Of a DNA stretch of 32,554 nt, positions 1-7,315 are shown one piece after another. The position numbers were made by a program, and so were the translations under genes. The DNA lies in the NCBI GenBank assembly GCA_029866055.1, contig JARXAG010000037.1, positions 1 to 32,554 of the forward strand, written 5' to 3'. A model generated the notes under the pieces. That model had not been told where the DNA came from, did not search any database, and was given only the letters and a program-made list of their open reading frames with translations. The DNA comes from Burkholderiaceae bacterium (lineage in GTDB: Bacteria; Pseudomonadota; Gammaproteobacteria; Burkholderiales; Burkholderiaceae_B). Position 1 is the stretch's first letter, and the number at the start of each line of letters is the position of its first letter.

Positions 1-1248
1 TGGCGCTTGTGTACCGAGATAGCCCAAGACAACAAAGTTGGCAAAGAAAATGCCGTAAAGTGTTTTGTGCCAGCCTGGACGGTAGCGTATGGATTTGACA
101 GGGCTGTAATCCAACCAAGGCAGGAAGAACAGCAACACGACTGCGCCACCCATTGCCACGACACCCCAGAACTTAGCGTCGATCAGGCGCAGCAATACGG
201 CTACGCCGATTAGCACGACGGGCACAATCAGTTTGACTAAGCCCTTGCTACGAAAAAACATTACGATTGCTGCTATGACGGCTGAACCAGCCAGCACCCA
301 CGTAAAGTCGTCGGTCGTGGCGCGCAGCATGGAGTAGAACGGAGTGAAATACCAGACCGGCGCAATGTGCAAAGGTGTTTTAAGTGGGTCAGCCGGAATA
401 AAGTTGTTGAACTCTAGAAAGTAGCCGCCCATCTCGGGGGCGAAGAAAACAATCGCCATGAAGATGATGAGAAATCCCATAAAACCCATGATGTCGTGCA
501 CGGTGTAGTAGGGGTGAAACGGGATGCCATCAAGTGGACGACCGTACTTGTCTTGTTTGGTTTTGATGTCAACGCCGTCTGGGTTGTTTGAGCCCACTTC
601 GTGCAAGGCGACGACGTGCGCGGCAACCAGGCCGAGCAGCACCAGGGGGATAGCAATCACATGGAAGGCGAAAAAGCGATTCAGTGTAGCGTCAGATACC
701 ACATAGTCACCCCGAATCCAGATCGAGAGCTCAGGCCCTATAAATGGGATCGCCGAGAAAAGGTTCACAATCACCTGTGCACCCCAGAAAGACATCTGAC
801 CCCAAGGTAAGAGATAGCCAAAAAACGCCTCGGCCATTAGGCACAAGAAAATACCGACACCGAAGATCCAGACTAATTCACGCGGTTTGCGGTAAGAACC
901 GTAAATCAGCGCACGCACCATGTGCAGGTACACCACGACAAAAAACATCGAGGCCCCGGTTGAGTGCATATAGCGGATAAACCATCCGCCGGGCACTTCG
1001 CGCATGATGTATTCGACAGATTGAAACGCAAACTTCGCGTCGGGTTTGTAGTGCATGACCAAGAAAATACCGGTGACAATTTGCAGCACCAACACTAATA
1101 ATGAGAGGGCGCCAAAAAAGTACCAGAAGTTAAAGTTTTTTGGAGCATAGTACTCAGACAGGTGCGCTTTATATGTGGATGTCAGCGGAAAACGCTGATC
1201 AATCCAACCTAGCAGTCCGGTCGTTTCGACAGTTTTATGGCCAGCCAT
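1..1248 (-). CDS. petB: Cytochrome b subunit of the cytochrome bc1 complex (partial, C-terminus outside window)
   Basis: Membrane subunit of ubiquinol:cytochrome c oxidoreductase, carrying the two b hemes and both quinone sites. The reading frame is open for 416 codons from an ATG at 1248 (MAGHKTVETTGLLGWIDQRF) to the left edge with no stop, so the C-terminus is missing. An AAAGGAACC ribosome site precedes the start. Several hydrophobic helices are visible, with histidines typical of the heme-binding helices (YMHSTGAS, YLHMVRAL, FFAFHVIAIP, AAHVVALHEVGS). The Qo-site motif reads PVWY at residues 297-300 instead of the mitochondrial PEWY. It follows petA on the same strand with a 56-base gap, so petA-petB form an operon; petC would be expected just beyond base 1. 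Confidence 0.96.
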   Translation of the reverse strand, partial: MAGHKTVETTGLLGWIDQRFPLTSTYKAHLSEYYAPKNFNFWYFFGALSLLVLVLQIVTGIFLVMHYKPDAKFAFQSVEYIMREVPGGWFIRYMHSTGASMFFVVVYLHMVRALIYGSYRKPRELVWIFGVGIFLCLMAEAFFGYLLPWGQMSFWGAQVIVNLFSAIPFIGPELSIWIRGDYVVSDATLNRFFAFHVIAIPLVLLGLVAAHVVALHEVGSNNPDGVDIKTKQDKYGRPLDGIPFHPYYTVHDIMGFMGFLIIFMAIVFFAPEMGGYFLEFNNFIPADPLKTPLHIAPVWYFTPFYSMLRATTDDFTWVLAGSAVIAAIVMFFRSKGLVKLIVPVVLIGVAVLLRLIDAKFWGVVAMGGAVVLLFFLPWLDYSPVKSIRYRPGWHKTLYGIFFANFVVLGYLGTQAP

Positions 1249-1304
1249 GAAAACGGTTCCTTTACTTGTTCAGTGTCAAGTTGTGGGGGGTGAGCAACAG
1301 ACCG

Positions 1305-1946
1305 TTAGGCCTTGTTGTTCTCGTCAACCCCAACAACAATGCGGGTGTCGCTTAAATATTGGTAAGGAGGCACTTCGAGATTGTCGGGTGCGGGTTTATT
1401 TTTAAACGCGCGGCCGGCCATATCAAACGTTGAGCCATGGCAGGGGCACAAAAAGCCGCCATCCCAATTGTTAGGCAGACTTGGTTGCGGGCCAGTGACA
1501 AATTTGGGTGTAGGCGAGCAGCCCAGATGGGTGCAAATACCGACGGCGACGAAGAGTTCTTGTTTACGCGAGCGCCATTCGTTTTTTGCATAAGCAGGTG
1601 TAAAACCGGGGCGGTTTGAGTTTGGATCAGCAAGCTCGCCATTATTTTGTTTCAGCGAATCGAGTTGTTCTTTAGTGCGGCGAATGAGCCAGACAGGCTT
1701 GCCGCGCCATTCAACGGTGCGCATTTCGCCGGGTGCCAAGGTGCTGATGTCGACTTCAACGGGTGCGCCGGCAGCGCGGGCGCTATCGGACGGTGCAAAG
1801 GTGCTGACAAATGGTACAGCGGCGGCTAAACCCGCCACCCCACCCATCGCACAGGTGGTGCCAATCCAGAAACGGCGCGAGGGGTCAGACGGAAGCGTGG
1901 CCGGAACCGCGCCTTCGTCGTCATGCATAACTGAATCCTGACTCAT
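1305..1946 (-). CDS. petA: Rieske iron-sulfur subunit of the cytochrome bc1 complex
   Basis: Carries the 2Fe-2S cluster that takes an electron from ubiquinol and passes it to cytochrome c1 on the periplasmic face. The 213-residue protein has an N-terminal twin-arginine-like stretch (SRRFWIG, residues 23-29) followed by one hydrophobic anchor (about 32-50). The two cluster-binding boxes are CTHLGC (138-143) and CPCH (167-170), both complete. The start ATG at 1946 is preceded by AAGGATAGGAAG, a good ribosome site. It is first gene of a petA-petB(-petC) operon. Rieske proteins commonly use the Tat pathway, and tatABC lies a few kilobases away on the same strand, though that proximity may be coincidental. 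Confidence 0.97.
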   Translation of the reverse strand: MSQDSVMHDDEGAVPATLPSDPSRRFWIGTTCAMGGVAGLAAAVPFVSTFAPSDSARAAGAPVEVDISTLAPGEMRTVEWRGKPVWLIRRTKEQLDSLKQNNGELADPNSNRPGFTPAYAKNEWRSRKQELFVAVGICTHLGCSPTPKFVTGPQPSLPNNWDGGFLCPCHGSTFDMAGRAFKNKPAPDNLEVPPYQYLSDTRIVVGVDENNKA

Positions 1947-2027
1947 CTTCCTATCCTTGTGGTTGCGCGGGCGACCTTACCTTATCAACGCCGCCTAGCA
2001 GTCATTACCCAACAAACATATTTCGTC

Positions 2028-2056
2028 TTGTTGCAAACGTTTTAACCCCTTATTAT
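2028..2056 (+). promoter_or_regulatory. Candidate sigma-70 promoter for mscL
   Basis: A -35-like TTGTTG (2028-2033) and a -10-like TATTAT (2051-2056, five of six consensus bases) are separated by 17 bases in the 150-base gap between divergent petA and mscL. The mscL start lies 40 bases further on. The -35 match is weak beyond the TTG; the call rests mostly on the -10 box and spacing. Confidence 0.4.
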
Positions 2057-2096
2057 AGCCCGACCGAGCCGGTACTTTCTGTGGGAGAAATTAGAA

Positions 2097-2540
2097 ATGG
2101 CGCAGGGAAAAGGAATTTTCAAAGAATTTGAGCAATTTGCACTACGCGGCAACGTGGTTGATTTGGCTGTGGGCGTAATCGTGGGTGCTGCTTTTGGCAA
2201 GATCGTTGACTCGCTGGTCAAAGATATTGTCATGCCGTTGGTGAATTTTTTGGTGGGCGGTTCGGTCGACTTCAGTAACAAATACATTGTGTTGTCTCGC
2301 CCCGCGCAGTATGCCGGGCCTGAAACTTACGCTGATTTAACGAAGGCTGGGGCTAACTTGTTTGCCTGGGGTAATTTTTTAACAATTGTCATTAACTTTG
2401 TTTTGCTGGCGTTCGTCATCTTTTTTATGGTGAAGGCAATCAATACTGCCCGCGCCAAAATGGATCTAGCGGCGCCCCCGGCTAAGACACCTGAAGACAT
2501 TGAGTTGCTACGCGAGATCAGAGACTCGCTTAAAAAGTAG
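2097..2540 (+). CDS. mscL: Large-conductance mechanosensitive channel
   Basis: Homopentameric inner-membrane channel that opens under membrane tension during osmotic downshock to release solutes. The 147-residue protein has the family layout: amphipathic N-terminal helix ([20 protein letters not shown]), TM1 with the glycine/alanine-rich pore helix ([18 protein letters not shown], about 22-40), a periplasmic loop, TM2 (about 75-107) and a charged C-terminal helix ending [16 protein letters not shown]. Its length is close to the E. coli protein (136), with a slightly longer loop. The ATG at 2097 has GGGAGAAA about 7 bases upstream. It stands alone between petA (divergent) and the NIF3 gene (convergent). 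Confidence 0.97.
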   Translation: MAQGKGIFKEFEQFALRGNVVDLAVGVIVGAAFGKIVDSLVKDIVMPLVNFLVGGSVDFSNKYIVLSRPAQYAGPETYADLTKAGANLFAWGNFLTIVINFVLLAFVIFFMVKAINTARAKMDLAAPPAKTPEDIELLREIRDSLKK

Positions 2541-2662
2541 GCACTTACACTTCGCAAGAGACCCGATGAAAGGTTGACAGCACTCGGCAAGATCCATTCG
2601 TCGGACTTGGATCGCGCGAGCGAGGTTGTGAAGCCTGCCGGTCATGCGCAGTGAAAGAGGGG

Positions 2663-3421
2663 TCACACAGGGTTATCAAGATCGACAAAGTCAACCCGGA
2701 TACCGAACTCTTGGGCAATCGCCTGGCCGAGCGCTTGGACACCATAGCGCTCAGTTGCGTGGTGGCCTGCGCTGATAAACCCCACGCCTGCCTCACGAGC
2801 GAGATGCACCGTAGGCTCAGAGACTTCGCCAGTGATAAACACTTGGGCGCCCCCGTGAATGGCCTGATCAAGCATGTTTTGGGCCGCCCCAGTACACCAA
2901 GCAATCCGTTGTACGGCTAATTCTTCTGCGCCAATCACCATGGGCGGGCGGTTTAAGCGCTGCTCGACAAGGCTGGCGACCTGGCCAAGTGTGTTGGCCT
3001 CAGGCATCGAGCCAAACCAAAGTAGGCCATTTGAAGTCGTTGTTGGCTCTGCTACCAAGCCAAGCACCCGCGCGAGTTGCGCGTTGTTGCCAAGCACTGG
3101 GTGGGCGTCCAAAGGCAAATGAAAGGCCAACAAATTGATGTCGTGTGTCAGCAGCGCGGCGAGGCGTCGCTTGCGTATGCCGAGCACCCTTGGGTCTTCG
3201 CCTTTCCAAAACCAACCATGATGCACAAGTAAGGCGTCGGCCTCGCGTTGGGCTGCGACGTCAATTAAGGCCTGACTTGCTGTCACGCCCGAGATAATAT
3301 GCGAGATGGTTGGTTTGCCTTGAACTTGGAGACCATTTGGGCAGTAGTCATTGAAGGCAGCGGTGCTGAGGGTACTGTTGAGCCACTGCTCTAAAGTTTG
3401 GGTTGATACCGTTTTCATCAT
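2663..3421 (-). CDS. NIF3/YbgI-family dinuclear metal-centre protein
   Basis: Member of the NIF3 (GTP cyclohydrolase 1 type 2-like) family, whose proteins form hexameric toroids with a dinuclear metal site; the physiological reaction is not settled. Family signatures present are the N-terminal NGLQVQG, the metal-binding LLVHHGWFW and FHLPLDAH, and the C-terminal GHHATERYGVQALG. The protein is about 252 residues from tandem ATGs at 3421 and 3418; a longer frame exists but would begin at a TTG inside the opposing protease gene and is unlikely. No strong ribosome site precedes either ATG. Its start codon is 15 bases from that of the divergent protease gene, so the promoters must lie in or near each other's coding sequence. 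Confidence 0.9.
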   Translation of the reverse strand: MMKTVSTQTLEQWLNSTLSTAAFNDYCPNGLQVQGKPTISHIISGVTASQALIDVAAQREADALLVHHGWFWKGEDPRVLGIRKRRLAALLTHDINLLAFHLPLDAHPVLGNNAQLARVLGLVAEPTTTSNGLLWFGSMPEANTLGQVASLVEQRLNRPPMVIGAEELAVQRIAWCTGAAQNMLDQAIHGGAQVFITGEVSEPTVHLAREAGVGFISAGHHATERYGVQALGQAIAQEFGIRVDFVDLDNPV

Positions 3422-3436
3422 TTTCTGGAAAACCTC

Positions 3437-4594
3437 ATGCGTCGTCTTTGGTTGCTGTTTACCCAAGCGGTAACGGTCTGTATAGCAGTTTTATTTGTGG
3501 TGACAACTTTGCGCCCAGATTGGCTAGGGGTCAAACCGCAACTTCGCGGCCCGAATGGCGCTGTTGGATTATTGCCTAGTACGGACAGCAACGCTTCACA
3601 AGCACCAGGCTCTTACGCTGGAGCTGTCTCTGTGGCTGCGCCAGCAGTGGTCAATATTCACACCACTAAACGGGCAACCGTGTCGCGCCTTCCTTTGCCA
3701 CCTGATCCAGTGTTGCGCAAATTTTTTGAACAAATGCCCGGATTTAACCAAACACAACAAACGACTAGTTTGGGCTCGGGCGTGGTGGTGTCTGCCAAGG
3801 GGCATGTGTTAACGAACCTTCACGTCATTGAGGGGGCGGACGAGATTGTGGTTGCACTCACAGATGGCCGTCAAGCGGTCGCCAAGGTGCTGGGCGTCGA
3901 TGCAGACTCAGATCTTGCGGTGTTGCAAGTTGAAATGAGCCAGCTACCCGTGTTGGGCTTTGCGTCACTTGACCCTCCCAAAATCGGGGATGTAGTGCTT
4001 GCCATTGGCAACCCGTTTGGTGTTGGTCAAACGATCACAATGGGTATCGTGTCTGCGCTGGGCCGTGAAGGGTTAGGGATCAACACCTATGAAAACTTCA
4101 TTCAGACTGACGCCGCAATCAATCCCGGAAACTCGGGTGGGGCCTTGGTGGACACTCTGGGTCGGTTGGTGGGCATTAATACGGCAATTTATTCAAGATC
4201 CGGCGGCTCGCTGGGAATTGGCTTTGCGATTCCAGCCGTAGCGGCGCAAAAGGTCTTGAGCGAAATCGTGACGTTTGGCTTTGTGAAACGAGGGTGGCTT
4301 GGCATCGAACCGCAAGACATGACAGCCGACTTGGCCCGCGCCTTTGGCCTAGAACGGGTTCGCGGCGTGATTATCGCTGGCATCATGCGAGACGGCCCCG
4401 GCGCTAAAGGCGGCCTAAAGGTCGGTGATATTGTTCAAACGATTGCGGGTCAACCGGTTAACGATACCCAGCGGCTCATGGCGCGCATTGCTGCGAATGC
4501 GCCTGGTGAAACGATTGAGTTGGGAATCTATCGTAACGGGCGCACCCAAACCTTAACGCTGACGCTAGGTCAGCGTCCGGTCAGGCCGAAGTAA
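3437..4594 (+). CDS. HtrA/DegS-like trypsin-type serine protease with one PDZ domain
   Basis: Periplasm-facing quality-control protease of the HtrA family. The 385-residue protein has an N-terminal signal anchor (WLLFTQAVTVCIAVLFVV, about 5-22), then a trypsin-like domain with the complete triad His129 (TNLHV), Asp159 (SDLAVLQ) and Ser233 (NPGNSGG), then a single PDZ domain (about 285-380, beginning near GWLGIEPQDM). One PDZ and a retained membrane anchor make it closer to DegS/AlgW than to DegP; in those relatives the PDZ senses misfolded porins and starts sigma-E release by cutting the anti-sigma factor. That role here is inference, since no rpoE/rseA is in the window. It is divergent from the NIF3-family gene and convergent with the XRE gene (14-base gap). 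Confidence 0.93.
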   Translation: MRRLWLLFTQAVTVCIAVLFVVTTLRPDWLGVKPQLRGPNGAVGLLPSTDSNASQAPGSYAGAVSVAAPAVVNIHTTKRATVSRLPLPPDPVLRKFFEQMPGFNQTQQTTSLGSGVVVSAKGHVLTNLHVIEGADEIVVALTDGRQAVAKVLGVDADSDLAVLQVEMSQLPVLGFASLDPPKIGDVVLAIGNPFGVGQTITMGIVSALGREGLGINTYENFIQTDAAINPGNSGGALVDTLGRLVGINTAIYSRSGGSLGIGFAIPAVAAQKVLSEIVTFGFVKRGWLGIEPQDMTADLARAFGLERVRGVIIAGIMRDGPGAKGGLKVGDIVQTIAGQPVNDTQRLMARIAANAPGETIELGIYRNGRTQTLTLTLGQRPVRPK

Positions 4595-4608
4595 CTCTGT
4601 ACACAAGT

Positions 4609-4950
4609 CTACTTGGTGGGCTCTGCCGCGACGGTCTTTGCAACAGGTGGGTTTGCTGCGAACAAAGACTCGGCCTGTACAAACAATGGCCGACGTACAT
4701 TGGCGTCGAGGTGAAACGCGATTTCTTGCAGACGCGCAAGTTCTTCGTCCTCGGTGTAAAACCAACTGACTGGCATATTCAGTATTTCAGCCACACGGCA
4801 CATCAATTGATAGTCGGGTGAATGCTTACCGCGTTCGTATTGGTTCATACGAGCGCTTGCTGACATTGGATCAATACCGGCGAGTTTGCCGAGCTTTTCT
4901 TGTGACAACCCCGCGCGTAGACGGGCCTGTTTAAGACGATGAGCGAGCAC
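4609..4950 (-). CDS. XRE-family (Cro/CI-type helix-turn-helix) regulator
   Basis: Small DNA-binding protein of 113 residues. Residues about 4-60 form an HTH_3 domain: LKQARLRAGLSQEKLGKLAG followed by the recognition region and the family hallmark NQYERGKHSPDYQLMCRVAEIL. The remaining 50 residues have no recognised domain and end in an Ala/Pro-rich tail. The start is a GTG at 4950, supported by AAAGGGA about 8 bases upstream. A 24-bp palindrome lies 21 bases before the start, which suggests autoregulation. It is on the same strand as tatC, 217 bases downstream, so it probably has its own promoter. Its target genes cannot be told from sequence. Confidence 0.9.
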   Translation of the reverse strand: MLAHRLKQARLRAGLSQEKLGKLAGIDPMSASARMNQYERGKHSPDYQLMCRVAEILNMPVSWFYTEDEELARLQEIAFHLDANVRRPLFVQAESLFAANPPVAKTVAAEPTK

Positions 4951-4971
4951 GATGGTCCCTTTAAGTACCGC

Positions 4972-4995
4972 GATCGAACCACAATAGGTTCGATC
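4972..4995. promoter_or_regulatory. Perfect 9-bp inverted repeat upstream of the XRE gene: probable operator
   Basis: Arms GATCGAACC (4972-4980) and GGTTCGATC (4987-4995) are exact reverse complements, separated by 6 bases. The site sits 21 bases upstream of the GTG start of the XRE regulator. On the minus strand its centre reads TATTGT, a possible -10 box. Size, symmetry and position fit an autoregulatory operator for a dimeric HTH_3 protein. Binding by this protein is inference. Confidence 0.6.
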
Positions 4996-5073
4996 TGACT
5001 GGGCATTGATCAGCTTGGCCGAAGCTAAGATTATTGACCAATGATTAAAAGATATACCTTAAAACATTTAGTC

Positions 5074-5125
5074 ACAAGAGATATTTTTCTTGTAACCATT
5101 CGTACAAATAGGATAAATGGTTACA
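5074..5125. repeat. Two overlapping inverted repeats in the AT-rich tatC-XRE spacer
   Basis: A 6-bp inverted repeat, ACAAGA (5074-5079) with TCTTGT (5088-5093), overlaps the left arm of a 10-bp perfect inverted repeat, TGTAACCATT (5091-5100) with AATGGTTACA (5116-5125), 15-base spacer. Neither is followed on the minus strand by a T-tract, so they do not look like a tatC terminator. The shared arm means the two hairpins are mutually exclusive if transcribed. They could alternatively be a protein-binding site in the XRE promoter region; a weak promoter-like TTGTGA lies here on the minus strand. Confidence 0.45.
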
Positions 5126-5167
5126 GATATATTTAATGCGCAAACTACGCCTAGTCTGTGCAAAAAG

Positions 5168-5986
5168 TTAGGACTCGGCATCAGTATTGTCTTGGCTGCG
5201 GGGTTTGACCCCCGTTGCAACCAAGATGCCAATCTCATAGAGCACACACAACGGTACAGCCAGCAAAAACTGACTGACGACGTCTGGTGGGGTCACAACG
5301 GCAGCAATCACAAAGGCCCCTACGACGACGTAACCCCGCGCTTCTCTAAGCTTTGCGACAGTCACAATCCCCATGCGCACCAATAAGACAACGGCAACAG
5401 GGACTTCAAATGTGACCCCAAAGGCCAGAAACATGGTCATCACAAAGCTCAGGTAGGCTTCGATGTCAGGCGCCGGGGTGATGGATTCGGGCGCAAAGGA
5501 CGCAATAAAGGTGAAAACCGACTTGAACACAACGAAATAGCAAAAAGCCATCCCGGCAATAAAGAGCAACGAACTTGAAACGATCAAGGGCAGGGCTAAG
5601 CGCTGCTCGTGCCGATATAAGCCAGGTGCCACAAAAGCCCACACCTGATAAAGCACGACGGGCAAGGACACAATGAAAGCAGCCATCATGGTGACTTTCA
5701 TGGGCACCATAAATGGAGTAATGACGCCTGTGGCGATCATGCGGGTACCTTGAGGCAGCGAGGCGAGCATCGGTGCGGCCAAGATGTCATAGATCACCGA
5801 GGCGCCGGGATAGATAAACAGCACCACAAAGATGGCCACTACGGTGCCAACTGCGCGCAATAAACGTGTGCGCAGTTCAACCAGATGCGACATAAAACTT
5901 TCGTTGACTGCCGACGCTTGGTCGGCGTCTTGATTAGGCTGGGTGGTGCCTTCAGTTGCAGTGTTAGCAGAACGGTCAGAGCTCAA
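5168..5986 (-). CDS. tatC: Sec-independent protein translocase subunit TatC
   Basis: Six-helix inner-membrane core of the twin-arginine translocase; with TatB it recognises the twin-arginine signal of folded substrates. The 272-residue protein carries the family N-terminal motif SHLVELRTRLLRAV (from about residue 33), the cytoplasmic MVPMKVTMMAAFIVSLPVVLYQVWAF region and multiple hydrophobic helices. The upstream-most start is a TTG at 5986 overlapping the tatB stop as TTGA, with CAGGA about 9 bases before it. This adds a polar 31-residue leader; the next in-frame ATG is at 5893, just before SHLVELR. Last gene of tatABC and probably of the whole mla-his-tat transcription unit. Confidence 0.97.
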   Translation of the reverse strand: MSSDRSANTATEGTTQPNQDADQASAVNESFMSHLVELRTRLLRAVGTVVAIFVVLFIYPGASVIYDILAAPMLASLPQGTRMIATGVITPFMVPMKVTMMAAFIVSLPVVLYQVWAFVAPGLYRHEQRLALPLIVSSSLLFIAGMAFCYFVVFKSVFTFIASFAPESITPAPDIEAYLSFVMTMFLAFGVTFEVPVAVVLLVRMGIVTVAKLREARGYVVVGAFVIAAVVTPPDVVSQFLLAVPLCVLYEIGILVATGVKPRSQDNTDAES

Positions 5987-6609
5987 GATGCAGATCCTGG
6001 GGTTGAAGAGGCGACCGAGGTCTGTTTTGGGTTGTGAGCCGTCGTAGGTGCCAAAGCGCCGAGCTCGAGTTGAGTTGGGGCCGCGGCGAGTGGCAGTGTG
6101 TGTGCGGCCACCGGAACGAGTTCTGGCAGGGGCACTAACGTTGGGAGCGGATCTGGTACCAGCATGGCCTGCGCCTCAGCTTCGGCAAAAGAGGGGATTG
6201 AGGCTGCAGCGATACTCGAAGGGCTCGTATTGGTCGCTGTTGCCACCGAGGGCTTTGGGATCTCGGGGTTGACCGGCTCGACGAGATCTGAGCTGGTATG
6301 GGACAGCGATTCTTTTATTGCTGAGACGTCTTGTTCGAGTGACTCAAGAGGCTTGCGCAGCGATGACTCGGTATTTTGCAGGCTTGACTGCACGCTTTGA
6401 GCGGCATCTTGCATTTGGTCTTTTAGCTTGCGCAACTCGTCGAGTTCGACCTCTCGCTGAATGTCAGTTTTGACATCATTCACATAGCGCTGCGCGCGCC
6501 CCACCAAGTGGCCGAGCGTACGAGCCACTTTGGGCAGACGCTCTGGGCCGATGACGACCAGAGCTACGACCCCGATAACGAGTAGTTCGGTAAAGCTGAC
6601 GTCAAACAT
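5983..6609 (-). CDS. tatB: Sec-independent protein translocase subunit TatB
   Basis: Forms the substrate receptor with TatC. Residues 1-22 are the short membrane helix (FDVSFTELLVIGVVALVVIG), followed by the conserved PERLPKVARTLG hinge and a long amphipathic/charged helix (to about residue 110). At 208 residues it is longer than the E. coli protein (171); the extra length is an Ala/Pro/Thr/Ser-rich, low-complexity C-terminal tail. The start ATG at 6609 has only a weak ribosome site. The stop overlaps the tatC start by four bases, so the two are translationally coupled, matching their equimolar assembly. Confidence 0.96.
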   Translation of the reverse strand: MFDVSFTELLVIGVVALVVIGPERLPKVARTLGHLVGRAQRYVNDVKTDIQREVELDELRKLKDQMQDAAQSVQSSLQNTESSLRKPLESLEQDVSAIKESLSHTSSDLVEPVNPEIPKPSVATATNTSPSSIAAASIPSFAEAEAQAMLVPDPLPTLVPLPELVPVAAHTLPLAAAPTQLELGALAPTTAHNPKQTSVASSTPGSAS

Positions 6610-6624
6610 GGTGTGTGATGTGCC

Positions 6625-6650
6625 AAAAAGACTCAGCTAGAAAAGCTAGC
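6625..6650 (-). other. Small hairpin plus T-run in the tatA-tatB spacer
   Basis: In the 49-base gap, GCTAG (6636-6640) and CTAGC (6646-6650) can form a 5-bp stem with a 5-base loop. Read on the minus strand, the stem is followed after six bases by TTTTT (6629-6625). It is too weak for a confident terminator, but could act as a leaky attenuator or processing site that lowers tatB relative to tatA. That role is inference. Confidence 0.3.
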
Positions 6651-6658
6651 GGAAAGGG

Positions 6659-6922
6659 TTAACGCGGACCGGGCTGAGTATTTGATTTCTCTGTTGCTTG
6701 CACGTCTATGGTCTCGGCCGTCGCAACGCGTTGCACCGGTGCTGCCTCAGCTGCTGCTGTCGTGGCCTCACCTTCTTTCGCGTTTGGGTCTTTCATGCCT
6801 TCTTTGAAGCCTTTTACCGCACCGCCTAAATCGGCTCCGATGTTTCTAATCTTTTTGGTGCCAAAAACGAGCGCAACAATAACCAAAACAATTAGCCAGT
6901 GCCAAATACTAAAACTACCCAT
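6659..6922 (-). CDS. tatA: Sec-independent protein translocase subunit TatA
   Basis: Pore-forming component of the twin-arginine translocase, polymerising on demand around folded substrates. The 87-residue protein begins [20 protein letters not shown], a classic TatA membrane helix, followed by the [20 protein letters not shown] amphipathic helix and a charged, disordered tail. The ATG at 6922 was chosen because TatA proteins begin this way and GGAGAA lies about 8 bases upstream; a longer frame would add 15 unrelated residues encoded over the end of hinT. It follows hinT by 14 bases. Confidence 0.96.
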   Translation of the reverse strand: MGSFSIWHWLIVLVIVALVFGTKKIRNIGADLGGAVKGFKEGMKDPNAKEGEATTAAAEAAPVQRVATAETIDVQATEKSNTQPGPR

Positions 6923-6936
6923 GATCGTTCTCCAGA

Positions 6937-7305
6937 TTAATTCTTGATGGGGGTGAAGCCCTGCCAAGGACGTTTACCACCAAGGATATGAAAATGCAGG
7001 TGTTTAATCTCTTGGCCGCCCTCAAGGCCTGAATTCGTGGTGAGACGAAAACCGCCTTCAGGCCCCGGGTTGCAGCCATTTGTTAATGCGATGTGTTGCA
7101 CTTGAGTCAGCATTCTACCTAACCAGCCAGCATCTTCGGGTTTGATATCTTGCATGGACACGATATGGTGACGGGGCACCATGAGTAAATGTACTGGAGC
7201 TGCGGGGTGAATGTCATGAAAAACCACACAATCGTCATCGGTGTAGACGATTTTTGCAGGGATTTCACCTTTCACAATCTTGCAGAAGAGGCAGTTTTCG
7301 CTCAT
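6937..7305 (-). CDS. hinT: HIT-family purine nucleotide phosphoramidase (HinT-like)
   Basis: Histidine-triad hydrolase that cleaves adenosine 5'-phosphoramidates and similar nucleotides. The 122-residue protein begins [20 protein letters not shown], with the zinc-type cysteine pair C5/C8, and has the catalytic HLHFHILGG triad (His102, His104, His106) near the C-terminus. Length and motifs match bacterial HinT. The ATG at 7305 is 10 bases after the hisE stop; there is no clear Shine-Dalgarno sequence, so translation is probably coupled to hisE. A HIT protein between hisE and tatA is a common arrangement in Burkholderiales (from memory). Confidence 0.93.
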   Translation of the reverse strand: MSENCLFCKIVKGEIPAKIVYTDDDCVVFHDIHPAAPVHLLMVPRHHIVSMQDIKPEDAGWLGRMLTQVQHIALTNGCNPGPEGGFRLTTNSGLEGGQEIKHLHFHILGGKRPWQGFTPIKN

Positions 7306-7315
7306 GGGAGTTCGT

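Noticed and set aside
2591-2613. GATCCA/TGGATC inverted repeat between mscL and the NIF3 gene as a terminator
   Set aside because: Only 6 bp with an 11-base loop and no T-tract on either strand.
4595-4608. Bidirectional terminator between the convergent protease and XRE genes
   Set aside because: The 14-base gap has no stem-loop or T-run.
4972-4995. GGTTCGATC resembles a tRNA T-arm
   Set aside because: No acceptor, D or anticodon stems around it; the bases belong to a perfect palindrome.
5117-5386. 89-codon plus-strand frame starting in the tatC-XRE spacer
   Set aside because: Mostly antisense to the conserved tatC 3' end; no family features.
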